Origin: Adiantum capillus-veneris
Lineage: Eukaryota; Streptophyta; Polypodiopsida; Polypodiales; Pteridaceae
Assembly: GCA_014529385.2 (NCBI GenBank)
Contig: CM043947.1
Coordinates: 101,460,811-101,524,810 of the forward strand
DNA length: 64,000 nt
Direction: 5' to 3'
Shown here one piece after another: positions 1 to 8,812 of this stretch. Within the stretch, counting starts at the first letter, position 1, and every line of letters starts with the position of its first letter. Below the pieces are notes generated by a model that saw only the letters and a list, made by a program, of their open reading frames with translations, did no database searches and was not told where the DNA came from. Made by a program: the position numbers and the translations under genes.

Positions 1-643
1 TCAAAGAATGGCCTACAACAACAAGCAATGAAAAAATCAGAAAGCAAGCTATCCACAACAACCATACGTAGCTCACACAGTGTTTCAATATTGGTGACCT
101 ATCGCAGACAACTCAAATTACGATGGACATGGAAAGCATACCCCTCATAAAGTCCATGTGGCAACAAAGAATATTGCGCAATGCGAAGAAAAGTTGTCTT
201 GATAACCAAATATTAAGTCACATATCAACAACATGGTAGATATGAGTCAGTCAAAGAAGGGGGGACTGTCATCAATGCAAAGCTCTTCTGAAGCAAAAGA
301 CCGACCTTGAAGACAAAGATTCAACGATCAATGGAAAGAGGAAGAATGCCATACAAAGTCAATGGACAAACAATGATAACTTCAGCAAAAAAGCTCTCAA
401 CGACAAAACATAAGGAGTTCCATAGTGTTGAAGCTAGTGAAGTATTACAAGTCAATGACAAAGACAGAAACATCAAAAGAACTATTCATGATAGATATGA
501 ATCACTCAAGGAAGGGGGAGCGTCATCAACGACAAAGCACTTCCCAAGCTGAAGTCCCAACCTTGAAGACAAAGCTGAAGACAACCCTATGACAAGACTG
601 CACAAGGTCGTGTCAAGGGACGACATGAATTAGGAAGGGGGAA
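1..643 (+). mobile_element. 3' internal tail of an LTR retrotransposon, upstream of its polypurine tract
   Basis: This non-coding, purine-rich stretch ends in AGGAAGGGGGAA directly before the first TGTTTGAGGA of the LTR-like array, the arrangement of a polypurine tract against a 3' LTR. Two more purine tracts of the same type (about 255-265 and 508-520) are each followed by a related sequence (GTCATCAAxG, then ACCTTGAAGACAAAG), so the tail holds an internal duplication of about 255 bp. The open frame at 307-552 crosses this duplication and resembles no protein I know. The internal coding part of the element lies left of the window, and I could not assign a family. Confidence 0.5.
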
Positions 644-853
644 TGTTTGAGGACACATCAAACGGGCACCCAATTGGTCGGACACATAGCTAGAGACCAC
701 ATTTGTACTCTATTAGTTTTTCGAGCTAGTGTAGTAATACTTTGTGTAAATCCTCATTCCAGAGTAGTGGGTCAATTCTCTGAGTTTTAATGATGTCATG
801 ACAATTGTAAAGGTCCATGTGAACCGGCCACTGGCCATTTAGAATGCCCTAGG

Positions 854-860
854 TATAAAG
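854..860 (+). promoter_or_regulatory. TATA box of LTR-like unit 1
   Basis: TATAAAG lies in a context conserved in all full units (1769-1775, 2679-2685, 9790-9796). It is followed within about 40 bp by GTGAAAGGAGGC. Its position inside an LTR-like unit suggests a retroelement promoter. It is absent from the deleted unit 4. Confidence 0.45.
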
Positions 861-3134
861 GTCAATAACCTTAATGTGAAAGGAGGCTTATTTTTAGAAG
901 AAAAAAGAGCTCTCTTGTACGTACGCTCAAGCTACGAGCTGCTCCAACTTGTAATAATCGACTTTTCTAATGATTGGGTAATCCGTTTTTAAATCCGAAA
1001 CTTGCATTGTGTTCCTCTCTCTTTGCTCTTCCATTCTAGTGTAAGCATTGAAGTTTTGTTGAGGTTTGCGACTATGCGTCTGTGAGTTGTAAATGCAGAT
1101 TTGCGTGCTTAAATCACTGTTTTTAGTCGTTTTGACCATAGGAGAGTGTTCCTAGATGATAGGGCGACCTTTCTGGTATGTTCTGTCGCAATTTTTAGAA
1201 TCTTTTTCATGATGGATCGTGATTTTGGTACCTTGTTGGATTGCGTCCAGATTTGCTAGGATAGTGCCCCAAAGTGTCCTAGACCTCCTCCTAAAGTCTC
1301 GTTGCATTTCGAGTCCGTTCGAGTGCCGAAATGGCGTGATGACCTAGAGCTGTGAGAAAGGACATCAGCAAATTTCCCTGATCATTGAGTGTTGGTGTGC
1401 TTGTAGAGTTGTTGTGTTTGCTTGTTAAGGCTCACTTCGCAAGATTGACGATCTCATAGAGTCTTCGTGCCCCATCCGAGTCACTTTCCCTGAGTATTGA
1501 CATTATGTTAGTGCCAGAAAGCTATGCTACAGACGTCCGTCACCACGACCCACTAGAATGTTTGAGGAGAGATCAAACGGGCACCCAATTGGTCGGACAC
1601 ATAGCTGGACACCACATTTGTACTCTTTTAGTTTTCTGAGCTAGTGTAGTAATACTATGTGTAAATCCTGATTCCAGAGTAGTGGGTCACTTCCCTGAGT
1701 TGTGATGATGTCATGACAGTTGTAAAGGTCCATGTGAGCCGGCCACTGGCCATTTAGAATTCCCTAGGTATAAAGGTCAATAACCTTAATGTGAAAGGAG
1801 GCTTTTTTAGAAGAAAAAAGAGCTCTGTTGTATGTACGCTCAAGGTACGAACTGCTCCAACTTGTAATCGACTTTTCTAATGACTGGGTAATCCATTTTA
1901 AAATCCAAAACTTGCATTGTGTTCCTCTCTCTTTGCTCTTCCATTCTAGTGTAAGCATTGTCAATTTTGTTGTGGTTCGCGACTATGCGTCTATGAGCTA
2001 TAAATGTAGATTTGAGTGCTTAAATCACTGTTTTTAGTCGTTTTGACCATAGGAGAGTGTTCCTAGATGATAGGGTGACCTTTGTGGTATGTTCTGTTGC
2101 AGTTTTCAGAACCTTTTTCATGATGGATCGTGATTTTGGTACCTTGTTGGATTATGTCCAGATTTGCTAGGATAGTGCCCCTAAGTGTCTTAGACCTCCT
2201 CCTAAAGTCTCGTTGCATTTCGAGTCCGTTCGAGTGCCGAAATGGCGTGATGACCTAGAGCTATGAGAAAGGACATAGGCAAATTTCCCTCATCATTGAG
2301 TGTTGGTGTGCTTGTAGAGTTGTTGTGTTTGCTTGTTAAGGCTCACTTCGTGAAATTGACGATCTCATAGAGTCCTCGTGCCCCGTCCGAGTCACTTTCC
2401 CTGAGTATTGACATTATGTTAGTGCCAGAAAGCTATGCTGCAGACATCCGTCACGGCGACCCGCTAGAATGTTTGAGTACAGATCAAACGAGCGCCCAAT
2501 TGGTCGGACACATAGCTGGACACCACATTGTACTCTATTAGTTTTCCGAGCTAGTGTACTAATACTATGTGTAAATCCTGATTCCAAAGTAGTGGGTCAA
2601 TTCCCTAAGTTGTAATGATGTCATGACAATTGTAAAGGTCCATGTGAACCGGCCAATAGCCATTTAGAATGCCCTAGGTATAAAGGTCAATAACCTTAAT
2701 GTGAAAGGAGGCTTATATTTAGAAGAAAAAAGAGCTCTGTTATACGTACGCTGAAGCTACGAGCTGCTCCAACTTCTAATCGACTTTTCTAATGATTGGA
2801 TAATCCGTTTCTAAATCCGAAACTTGCATTGTGTTCCTCTCTCTTTGCTCTTCCATTCTAGTGTAAGCATTGTCAGTTTATTGAGGTTCACGACTATGCG
2901 TCTGTGAGCTATAAATGCAGATTTGAGTGCTAAAATCACTGTTTTTAGTCGTTTTGACCATAGGAGAGTGTTCGTAGATGATAGCGAGACCTTTCGGATA
3001 TGTTCTGTTACAGTTTTCAGAACCTTTTTCATGATGTATCGTGATTTTGGTACCTTGTTGGATTCCGTCCAGATGTGCTAGGATAGTGCCCCTAGGTGTC
3101 CTAGACCTCCTCCTAAAGTCTCGTTGCAATTCGA

Positions 3135-3139
3135 GTCCG
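3135..3139 (+). other. Target-site duplication (left) of copia copy 1
   Basis: GTCCG directly precedes the TG of the 5' LTR and recurs at 8813-8817 after the CA of the 3' LTR. Removing the element and one copy restores the flanking tandem unit (TTCGAGTCCGTTCGAGTGCC), so the insertion boundaries are exact. Confidence 0.95.
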
Positions 3140-3955
3140 TGTTAAGTATGGAGTCTGATTTACCCTTGTAATTTTCTGTGGTAAAAGCGCACATTTGTAA
3201 GGCCCCCATTATGAGGAGAAGCCATCGTGCGTGGAGGAAAATCACTCACCGGAAACCAAAATTTTCAAGGACAAGAATCAGGGGAAACTTTAAAGGCCTC
3301 GGGGGCGGAGGCCCCCGAGACTTTTTTTTTCGCCGGAATATTATGGCCGGACGGCGGCCGGAAAGTGGTCGGAAAACAACCGGTCGGTTGGCCGGTGGCC
3401 GGTGGTCAATGGCCGATGGCCGGTGGTCGGAAGTCAATGGCCGGTGGCCGGTGGCCGGAAGTCAATGGCCAGTGGCCGGTGGCCGAATTCAATGGCCGGT
3501 GGCCGAATTCAAAAGCGGACTTGTCTTCTCAAGGACGGCCACACATGGGCGGATTGGAGGGTCCGATTTGCACTTATTCGCACAAGGGCGGCTACACATG
3601 GCTGTCTCTCATAAGAGAGGGCAGCCCTTTTGGCCTATAAAAGGAGGCCATTTCTACACACATTACATAGTGTGAAGTTGATGCAACAAGGTGAGTGTGA
3701 GGTGGTGAGAGTGAAGCAAGGCGGGAGCTCCATTAAGGGTATAATCCCTTTGTAAACTACTTCTTGTTTTGAAGTACTAAATCCATTGAGTGGCTGCTTT
3801 CCCGTGGACGTAGCCCACATTGGGTGAACCACGTATATCGTGTGTACTCTCTCTCTCTCTCTCTCTCTACTCTATAATCTCGTGTATATAAATCTGTCTC
3901 TCTCCATTAAGTAATCTACTCAATTATCTATTTAGCTACGTCTTATTTCCTAACA
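3140..3955 (+). repeat. 5' LTR of copia copy 1
   Basis: This TG...CA repeat contains, in order, a perfect hairpin (CTCGGGGG/CCCCCGAG, 3298-3319), a minisatellite built from GGCCGGTGG and AAGTCAATGG blocks (about 3346-3515), a TATA box (3636-3643), a possible splice donor AAG/GTGAGT at 3691 and a CT microsatellite (about 3846-3869). The overlapping frames at 3178-3675 and 3227-3640 are only open reading through the minisatellite. They are reproduced exactly in the 3' LTR and are not genes. Confidence 0.95.
3636..3643 (+). promoter_or_regulatory. TATA box of copia 5' LTR
   Basis: TATAAAAG sits in GGCCTATAAAAGGAGGCC, so the box lies in the loop of a short GGCC...GGCC inverted repeat. It is the likely RNA polymerase II promoter setting the U3/R boundary about 30 bp downstream. 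The same box is at 8467-8474 and 22376-22383. In the 3' LTR of copy 2 it is mutated to TAGAAAAG (27174-27181). Confidence 0.7.
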
Positions 3956-3957
3956 AC

Positions 3958-3969
3958 TGGTATCAGAGC
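3958..3969 (+). promoter_or_regulatory. Primer binding site, initiator Met-tRNA type
   Basis: TGGTATCAGAGC begins two bases after the 5' LTR. This is the standard plant copia primer site, complementary to the 3' end of initiator methionine tRNA. It is identical in copy 2 at 22696-22707. Confidence 0.9.
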
Positions 3970-4028
3970 AAGGTTTGCTCGTAGCTAAATTATCTCAAGG
4001 AAAGGATTCCTTTAATTGAGTGGGAGTT

Positions 4029-7000
4029 ATGGCGGAGGAAGGGAAGCTCAAGATTGAGAAGTTCAACGGCAAAAACTACCAACATTGGAAGATGCAGATT
4101 GAAGACTATCTCTACCAGAAGGACCTCTATTTGCCACTAGGCGGTCTTGCGAAGAAGCCCGCAACAATGGCAGATGAAGCATGGATTGTCCTTGATCGAA
4201 AGGCACTGGGAACGATCCGGTTAAGCTTGGCGTCAATAGTGGCCTTCAATGTTTCGGAGATGAAGACCACGGAGGACTTGATGAAGTCACTTGACGACTT
4301 CTACGAGAAACCATCGGCATCCAATAAGGTATTTCTTATGAAGCGCTTGTTCAATCTAAAGATGGCAGAGAATGGTTCAGTTGCAGAACATCTAAATGAC
4401 TTTAACACAAACATAAGTCAACTTCGATCGGTGAAAATCAATTTCGATGACGAAGTACGAGCTCTTCTTATACTATCATCTCTACCGGATAGCTGGGACA
4501 GCCTTGTGATGGCTGTAAGTAATTCTATCTCTGGCACAAATACTCTTAAGTTTGATGATGTTGTGGGTGTTCTCCTAAGCGAGGAAATGCGAAGGAGAAG
4601 CATAGGAGAATCATCAAGTGCTGCACTATCAGTGGAAACAAGAGGAAGGCCTAAGGAGAGGTTCAAAAACCAAAAGGGTCGTGATCGCTCAAGGCGGAGC
4701 AAGTCACGCACAAAGTCAGTTCTTGAATGTTGGAACTGCGGCAAGAAAGGCCACGTCAAGAAGGATTGCTGGTCCAAGAAGAAGAAGGAGACAGAGTCTC
4801 AAGACAACAAGCCAACATCGGAGGCCAATGTGGCAGGTAAAGTAGAGCAAGATGCTCTAATTCTCTCATTAGACTATGTGTCTAATTCCTGGATAGTAGA
4901 TTCCGGGGCTTCATTCCATGCGACACCACACAACCAACATTTCCAAGACTACACTAAAGGTAATTTTGGGTATGTATACTTGGGAGATGATGAAGCTTGT
5001 GAGATTGTCGGCAAAGGTACAGTTTCTATCAAAACTGCTAACGGAAATGAATGGAAGCTTAAAGATGTTAGGCATGTTCCTTCTCTTCGCAAAAATTTGA
5101 TCTCTACAGGACAATTGGACGATGAAGGTCACAACATTGCATTCGGAAACAAACGGTGGAAGATCTCAAAGGGATCTTTGGTGGTTGCCAAGGGTGAAAA
5201 AGTCGGTACACTTTACTTGTGTGTTGTTAGCACGCAACCTTCAGCTTGTGCAGCAACTACAAAAGTTGACAGTGCGGTGTGGCACTGCCGACTTGGGCAT
5301 ATGAGTGCCAAAGGAATGCAAATCCTTCAAACAAAGAAGCTTCTACCAGGTTTGAAAGAAGTGGACTTAGAGTTCTGTGAAGATTGTGTTTATGGTAAAC
5401 AAAAGAGGGTAAAATTTCAAAAATCAGGAAATGAAAGAAAAAATAAAAAACTTGAGTTGGTTCATTCTGATGTTTGGGGTCCTGCAAGTACACCATCACT
5501 TGGTGGCTCGTTGTACTATGTAACATTCATAGACGATGCGACTAGAAAAACATGGATTTATGTCATGAAGAATAAATCCGATGTATTTTCCATATTTCAA
5601 AGGTGGAAAGCCTTTGTGGAGAATGAAACAGGTACCAAGGTTAAATGTCTCAGATCCGACAATGGAGGCGAATATTGCAGCCAAGCTTTTGAAAGCTTTT
5701 GTGCTAGCAATGGCATTCGGAGGCAAAGGACAACCCCAAGGACACCTCAACAAAATGGGATTTCGGAAAGGATGAATAGGACAATCATGGAACGAGCACG
5801 AAGCATGCGGCTACATGCAGGCCTACCGCTTGAGCTTTGGGCGGAAGCTGTAAGTACGTCTGTGTACTTAATCAATCGGTCACCCACAACGGCATTGGAT
5901 GGGGGAGTTCCAGAAGAGGCATGGACAGGTAAACCGGTGAATTATGCATTTCTTAAAGTGTTTGGGTGTGAGGCTTTCATGCACATAGATAGAAGCCTAA
6001 GATCAAAGTTAGATGCAAAGTCCAAAAAGTGTTTCTTCATTGGCTATGGAGAAGGAGACTTTGGGTATCGCCTATGGAATCCTGAAGATGGTAAAATCTT
6101 AAGGAGTAGGGATGTAATTTTTAACGAACAAAATATGTACAAAGATTACTTGGAAAGAAAACAAACAAAAGAAACAGGTGATGAGTACATGGAGCTTGAG
6201 GACGGTGAAGACTCAAGGACTGCAAACGGTGACAATGTGCAACAACGTCAACCAAATGAGGAGCCTCAACCTATTCCCCGAAGATCTACAAGAGCAAGTA
6301 GACCTCCAGAAAGGTTTGTTCCTTCCTTCAACCATCTCTTGATCTCAGATTCTGGAGAGCTGGAATCATATGAAGAAGCTATGCAACATGCATCCAAAGA
6401 AGAATGGACGAAGAGCATGCAAGTGGAGATGGACTCACTACATTGCAACCAAACATGGGAGTTGGTTGAGTTGCCTAAAGGTAAGCGGGCACTTCAAAAC
6501 AAATGGGTGTACAAGCTAAAGGAAGAAGAAGGTGGGAAGAAAAGGTACAAGTCTAGGCTTGTGGTAAAAGGTTTTTCTCAAAAGAAAGGTATTGACTTCA
6601 ATGAAATATTTTCTCCTGTTGTAAAAATGAACTCAATTAGGCTTGTCTTAAGCCTTGTGGCTGCTCATGATCTAAATCTCGAGCAAATGGATGTAAATAC
6701 GGCATTCCCTCACGGTGACTTAGAGGAGGAAATCTACATGCTTCAACCAAAGGGGTATGAAGTAAAAGGTAAGGAGAAAATGGTTTGCAGATTAAAGAAG
6801 AGCTTGTATGGTTTAAAGCAAGCATCAAGACAATGGTACTTGAAGTTTGATCGATGGATGTTGGATCATGGATTCACAAGATGCAACTCGGATCACTGCG
6901 TCTACACGGAGAATTTGGGAGATGGGAAATTCATCATCCTAATGTTGTATGTTGATGACATGTTGATTGCAAGTGCTAACATGCAGGACATCAAAGACCT

Positions 7001-7910
7001 AAAAGAGGAGCTATCCAAATCTTTTTCAATGAAAGATTTAGGTGCTGCAAAGAGGATACTTGGTATGAAAATATCAAGGGACAGGACGAAGAAGACAATA
7101 AAGCTATCTCAAGAAGATTACATCAAGAAGGTACTAGAAAGGTTTGCAATGCAAAATGCAAAACCAGTTTCTACACCTTTGGCTGGTCATTTTAAACTAA
7201 CGAAGGATATGTGTCCAAAGACACAAGAGGAGATAGCCTATATGTCTAAAGTTCCATATGCTGCAGCGGTAGGTTCTCTAATGTATGCTATGGTCTGGAC
7301 AAGGCCAGACATTGCACATGCAGTGGGAGTTGTGAGTAGGTTCATGGACAACCCAGGTAAAGAGCATTGGCAAGCTGTGAAGTGGATACTTAGGTATCTA
7401 AAAGGGACAACAACAAATGCTTTGTATTTTGGAGGAACTGATATTTTTCTAGAAGGGTATGCTGATGCAGATATGGCAGGTGACAAAGATACTCGAAGGA
7501 GCACTACTGGCTATGTGTTCACGATTGGAGGCACAGGAGTAAGCTGGGCTTCAAAGCTGCAGAAAGTGGTTTCACTTTCTACCACGGAAGCAGAGTATGT
7601 AGCAATGACGGAGGCAAGCAAAGAAATTTTGTGGCTTCACAGATTCTTAGAAGAGCTTGGATTCAAACAAGACAATTGTGTCTTGTACAGTGATAGCCAA
7701 AGCGCTATCCATCTTGCGAAGAACTCAGCCTTTCATTCAAGGACAAAGCACATTGAGGTGAGATATCACTTCATACGCACTCTTTTGGAAGAGGGACAAC
7801 TAAAGCTAGGAAAGGTGCATACAAGTGAAAATCCTGCAGACATGTTTACAAAGGTGGTCAACAAGGAGAAGTTGAGCTTTTGCTCATCTTCAATCGGCAT
7901 TCAAGGATAA
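4029..7910 (+). CDS. Copia gag-pol polyprotein, full length
   Basis: A single 1,293-residue frame encodes the capsid precursor and all enzymes for replication and integration. I chose ATG 4029 (G at -3 and G at +4); the frame is open three codons further upstream without an ATG. The order is GAG with a UBN2-like region (about 1-220), CCHC zinc knuckle CWNCGKKGHVKKDC (234-247), protease motif DSGA (291-294), and integrase with its HHCC finger (H419, H424, C450, C453) and D481, D544, E580 (exact D,D35E spacing). Reverse transcriptase has YVDD at 974-977, and RNase H is C-terminal (DADMAGD, STTEAEY, YSDSQSA). Every catalytic residue I checked is present. The length is normal for Tnt1/Tork-type elements. 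Translation would yield one polyprotein cut by its own protease in virus-like particles. Confidence 0.96.
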   Translation: MAEEGKLKIEKFNGKNYQHWKMQIEDYLYQKDLYLPLGGLAKKPATMADEAWIVLDRKALGTIRLSLASIVAFNVSEMKTTEDLMKSLDDFYEKPSASNKVFLMKRLFNLKMAENGSVAEHLNDFNTNISQLRSVKINFDDEVRALLILSSLPDSWDSLVMAVSNSISGTNTLKFDDVVGVLLSEEMRRRSIGESSSAALSVETRGRPKERFKNQKGRDRSRRSKSRTKSVLECWNCGKKGHVKKDCWSKKKKETESQDNKPTSEANVAGKVEQDALILSLDYVSNSWIVDSGASFHATPHNQHFQDYTKGNFGYVYLGDDEACEIVGKGTVSIKTANGNEWKLKDVRHVPSLRKNLISTGQLDDEGHNIAFGNKRWKISKGSLVVAKGEKVGTLYLCVVSTQPSACAATTKVDSAVWHCRLGHMSAKGMQILQTKKLLPGLKEVDLEFCEDCVYGKQKRVKFQKSGNERKNKKLELVHSDVWGPASTPSLGGSLYYVTFIDDATRKTWIYVMKNKSDVFSIFQRWKAFVENETGTKVKCLRSDNGGEYCSQAFESFCASNGIRRQRTTPRTPQQNGISERMNRTIMERARSMRLHAGLPLELWAEAVSTSVYLINRSPTTALDGGVPEEAWTGKPVNYAFLKVFGCEAFMHIDRSLRSKLDAKSKKCFFIGYGEGDFGYRLWNPEDGKILRSRDVIFNEQNMYKDYLERKQTKETGDEYMELEDGEDSRTANGDNVQQRQPNEEPQPIPRRSTRASRPPERFVPSFNHLLISDSGELESYEEAMQHASKEEWTKSMQVEMDSLHCNQTWELVELPKGKRALQNKWVYKLKEEEGGKKRYKSRLVVKGFSQKKGIDFNEIFSPVVKMNSIRLVLSLVAAHDLNLEQMDVNTAFPHGDLEEEIYMLQPKGYEVKGKEKMVCRLKKSLYGLKQASRQWYLKFDRWMLDHGFTRCNSDHCVYTENLGDGKFIILMLYVDDMLIASANMQDIKDLKEELSKSFSMKDLGAAKRILGMKISRDRTKKTIKLSQEDYIKKVLERFAMQNAKPVSTPLAGHFKLTKDMCPKTQEEIAYMSKVPYAAAVGSLMYAMVWTRPDIAHAVGVVSRFMDNPGKEHWQAVKWILRYLKGTTTNALYFGGTDIFLEGYADADMAGDKDTRRSTTGYVFTIGGTGVSWASKLQKVVSLSTTEAEYVAMTEASKEILWLHRFLEELGFKQDNCVLYSDSQSAIHLAKNSAFHSRTKHIEVRYHFIRTLLEEGQLKLGKVHTSENPADMFTKVVNKEKLSFCSSSIGIQG

Positions 7911-7958
7911 GAAGCCAGAATGGAAAGTAGTCACAGGTTTGGTTTGGAGATCAGTCTC

Positions 7959-7970
7959 CAAGTGGGAGAT
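7959..7970 (+). promoter_or_regulatory. Polypurine tract of copia copy 1
   Basis: CAAGTGGGAGAT directly precedes the TG of the 3' LTR and lies about 50 bp after the polyprotein stop codon. It is the expected primer for plus-strand DNA synthesis. The same sequence precedes the 3' LTR of copy 2 (26694-26705). Confidence 0.75.
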
Positions 7971-8673
7971 TGTTAAGTATGGAGTCTGATTTACCCTTGT
8001 AATTTTCTGTGGTAAAAGCGCACATTTGTAAGGCCCCCATTATGAGGAGAAGCCATCGTGCGTGGAGGAAAATCACTCACCGGAAACCAAAATTTTCAAG
8101 GACAAGAATCAGGGGAAACTTTAAAGGCCTCGGGGGCGGAGGCCCCCGAGACTTTTTTTTTCGCCGGAATATTATGGCCGGACGGCGGCCGGAAAGTGGT
8201 CGGAAAACAACCGGTCGGTTGGCCGGTGGCCGGTGGTCAATGGCCGATGGCCGGTGGTCGGAAGTCAATGGCCGGTGGCCGGTGGCCGGAAGTCAATGGC
8301 CAGTGGCCGGTGGCCGAATTCAATGGCCGGTGGCCGAATTCAAAAGCGGACTTGTCTTCTCAAGGACGGCCACACATGGGCGGATTGGAGGGTCCGATTT
8401 GCACTTATTCGCACAAGGGCGGCTACACATGGCTGTCTCTCATAAGAGAGGGCAGCCCTTTTGGCCTATAAAAGGAGGCCATTTCTACACACATTACATA
8501 GTGTGAAGTTGATGCAACAAGGTGAGTGTGAGGTGGTGAGAGTGAAGCAAGGCGGGAGCTCCATTAAGGGTATAATCCCTTTGTAAACTACTTCTTCTTT
8601 TGAAGTACTAAAGCCATTGAGTGGCTGCTTTCCCGTGGACGTAGCCCACATTGGGTGAACCACGTATATCGTG

Positions 8674-8728
<55 letters not shown>

Positions 8729-8812
8729 CTATAATCTCGTGTATATAAATCTGTCTCTCTCCATTAAGTAATCTACTCAATTATCTATTTAGCTACGTCT
8801 TATTTCCTAACA
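7971..8812 (+). repeat. 3' LTR of copia copy 1
   Basis: Nearly identical to the 5' LTR: same hairpin, minisatellite and TATA box (8467-8474). The CT microsatellite (about 8678-8725) has grown by about 26 bp. The element ends at CTAACA, followed by the target duplication GTCCG at 8813-8817. Confidence 0.95.

Larger units (their letters stand above)
644..3139 (+). repeat. LTR-like tandem array, units 1, 2 and first part of 3
   Basis: Units of about 0.91 kb lie head to tail: unit 1 at 644-1558, unit 2 at 1559-2469, unit 3 from 2470. Each begins TGTTTGAG and is preceded by CTAGAA, except the first, which is preceded by a polypurine tract. Each has a TATAAAG box (854, 1769, 2679) in the context CCTAGGTATAAAGGTCAA. 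About 57 bp before the unit end each reads GAGTATTGACA followed by a degenerate primer-site-like GTTAGTGCCAGAAAGC. The unit therefore looks like a whole LTR (TG...CA, about 860 bp) plus the first ~57 bp of leader, amplified in tandem. Short frames inside the units are fortuitous. Unit 3 is interrupted at 3139 by a copia insertion. Confidence 0.7.
3140..8812 (+). mobile_element. Intact Ty1-copia LTR retrotransposon (copy 1)
   Basis: A 5,673-bp element is bounded by 5-bp target duplications (GTCCG). It has LTRs of 816 bp (3140-3955) and 842 bp (7971-8812), a Met-tRNA-type primer site, a single gag-pol frame and a purine tract (AAGTGGGAGA) just before the 3' LTR. The LTRs begin TGTTAAG and end CTAACA. 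Outside a CT microsatellite that is 26 bp longer in the 3' LTR I see only two substitutions between them (TTGTT/TTCTT and AAATCC/AAAGCC, near 3745 and 3781). LTRs are identical at insertion, so this copy is recent. Domain order GAG-PR-INT-RT-RH is that of Ty1-copia. The protein resembles the Tnt1/Tork type. Nothing in it appears broken. Confidence 0.96.

Noticed and set aside
3178-3675. 165-codon frame, identical at 8009-8506, and related frames at 21971-22415 and 26794-27213
   Set aside because: They lie wholly inside copia LTRs and run through the GGCCGGTGG minisatellite, open in several frames and both strands. The duplication of the LTR explains their identity.
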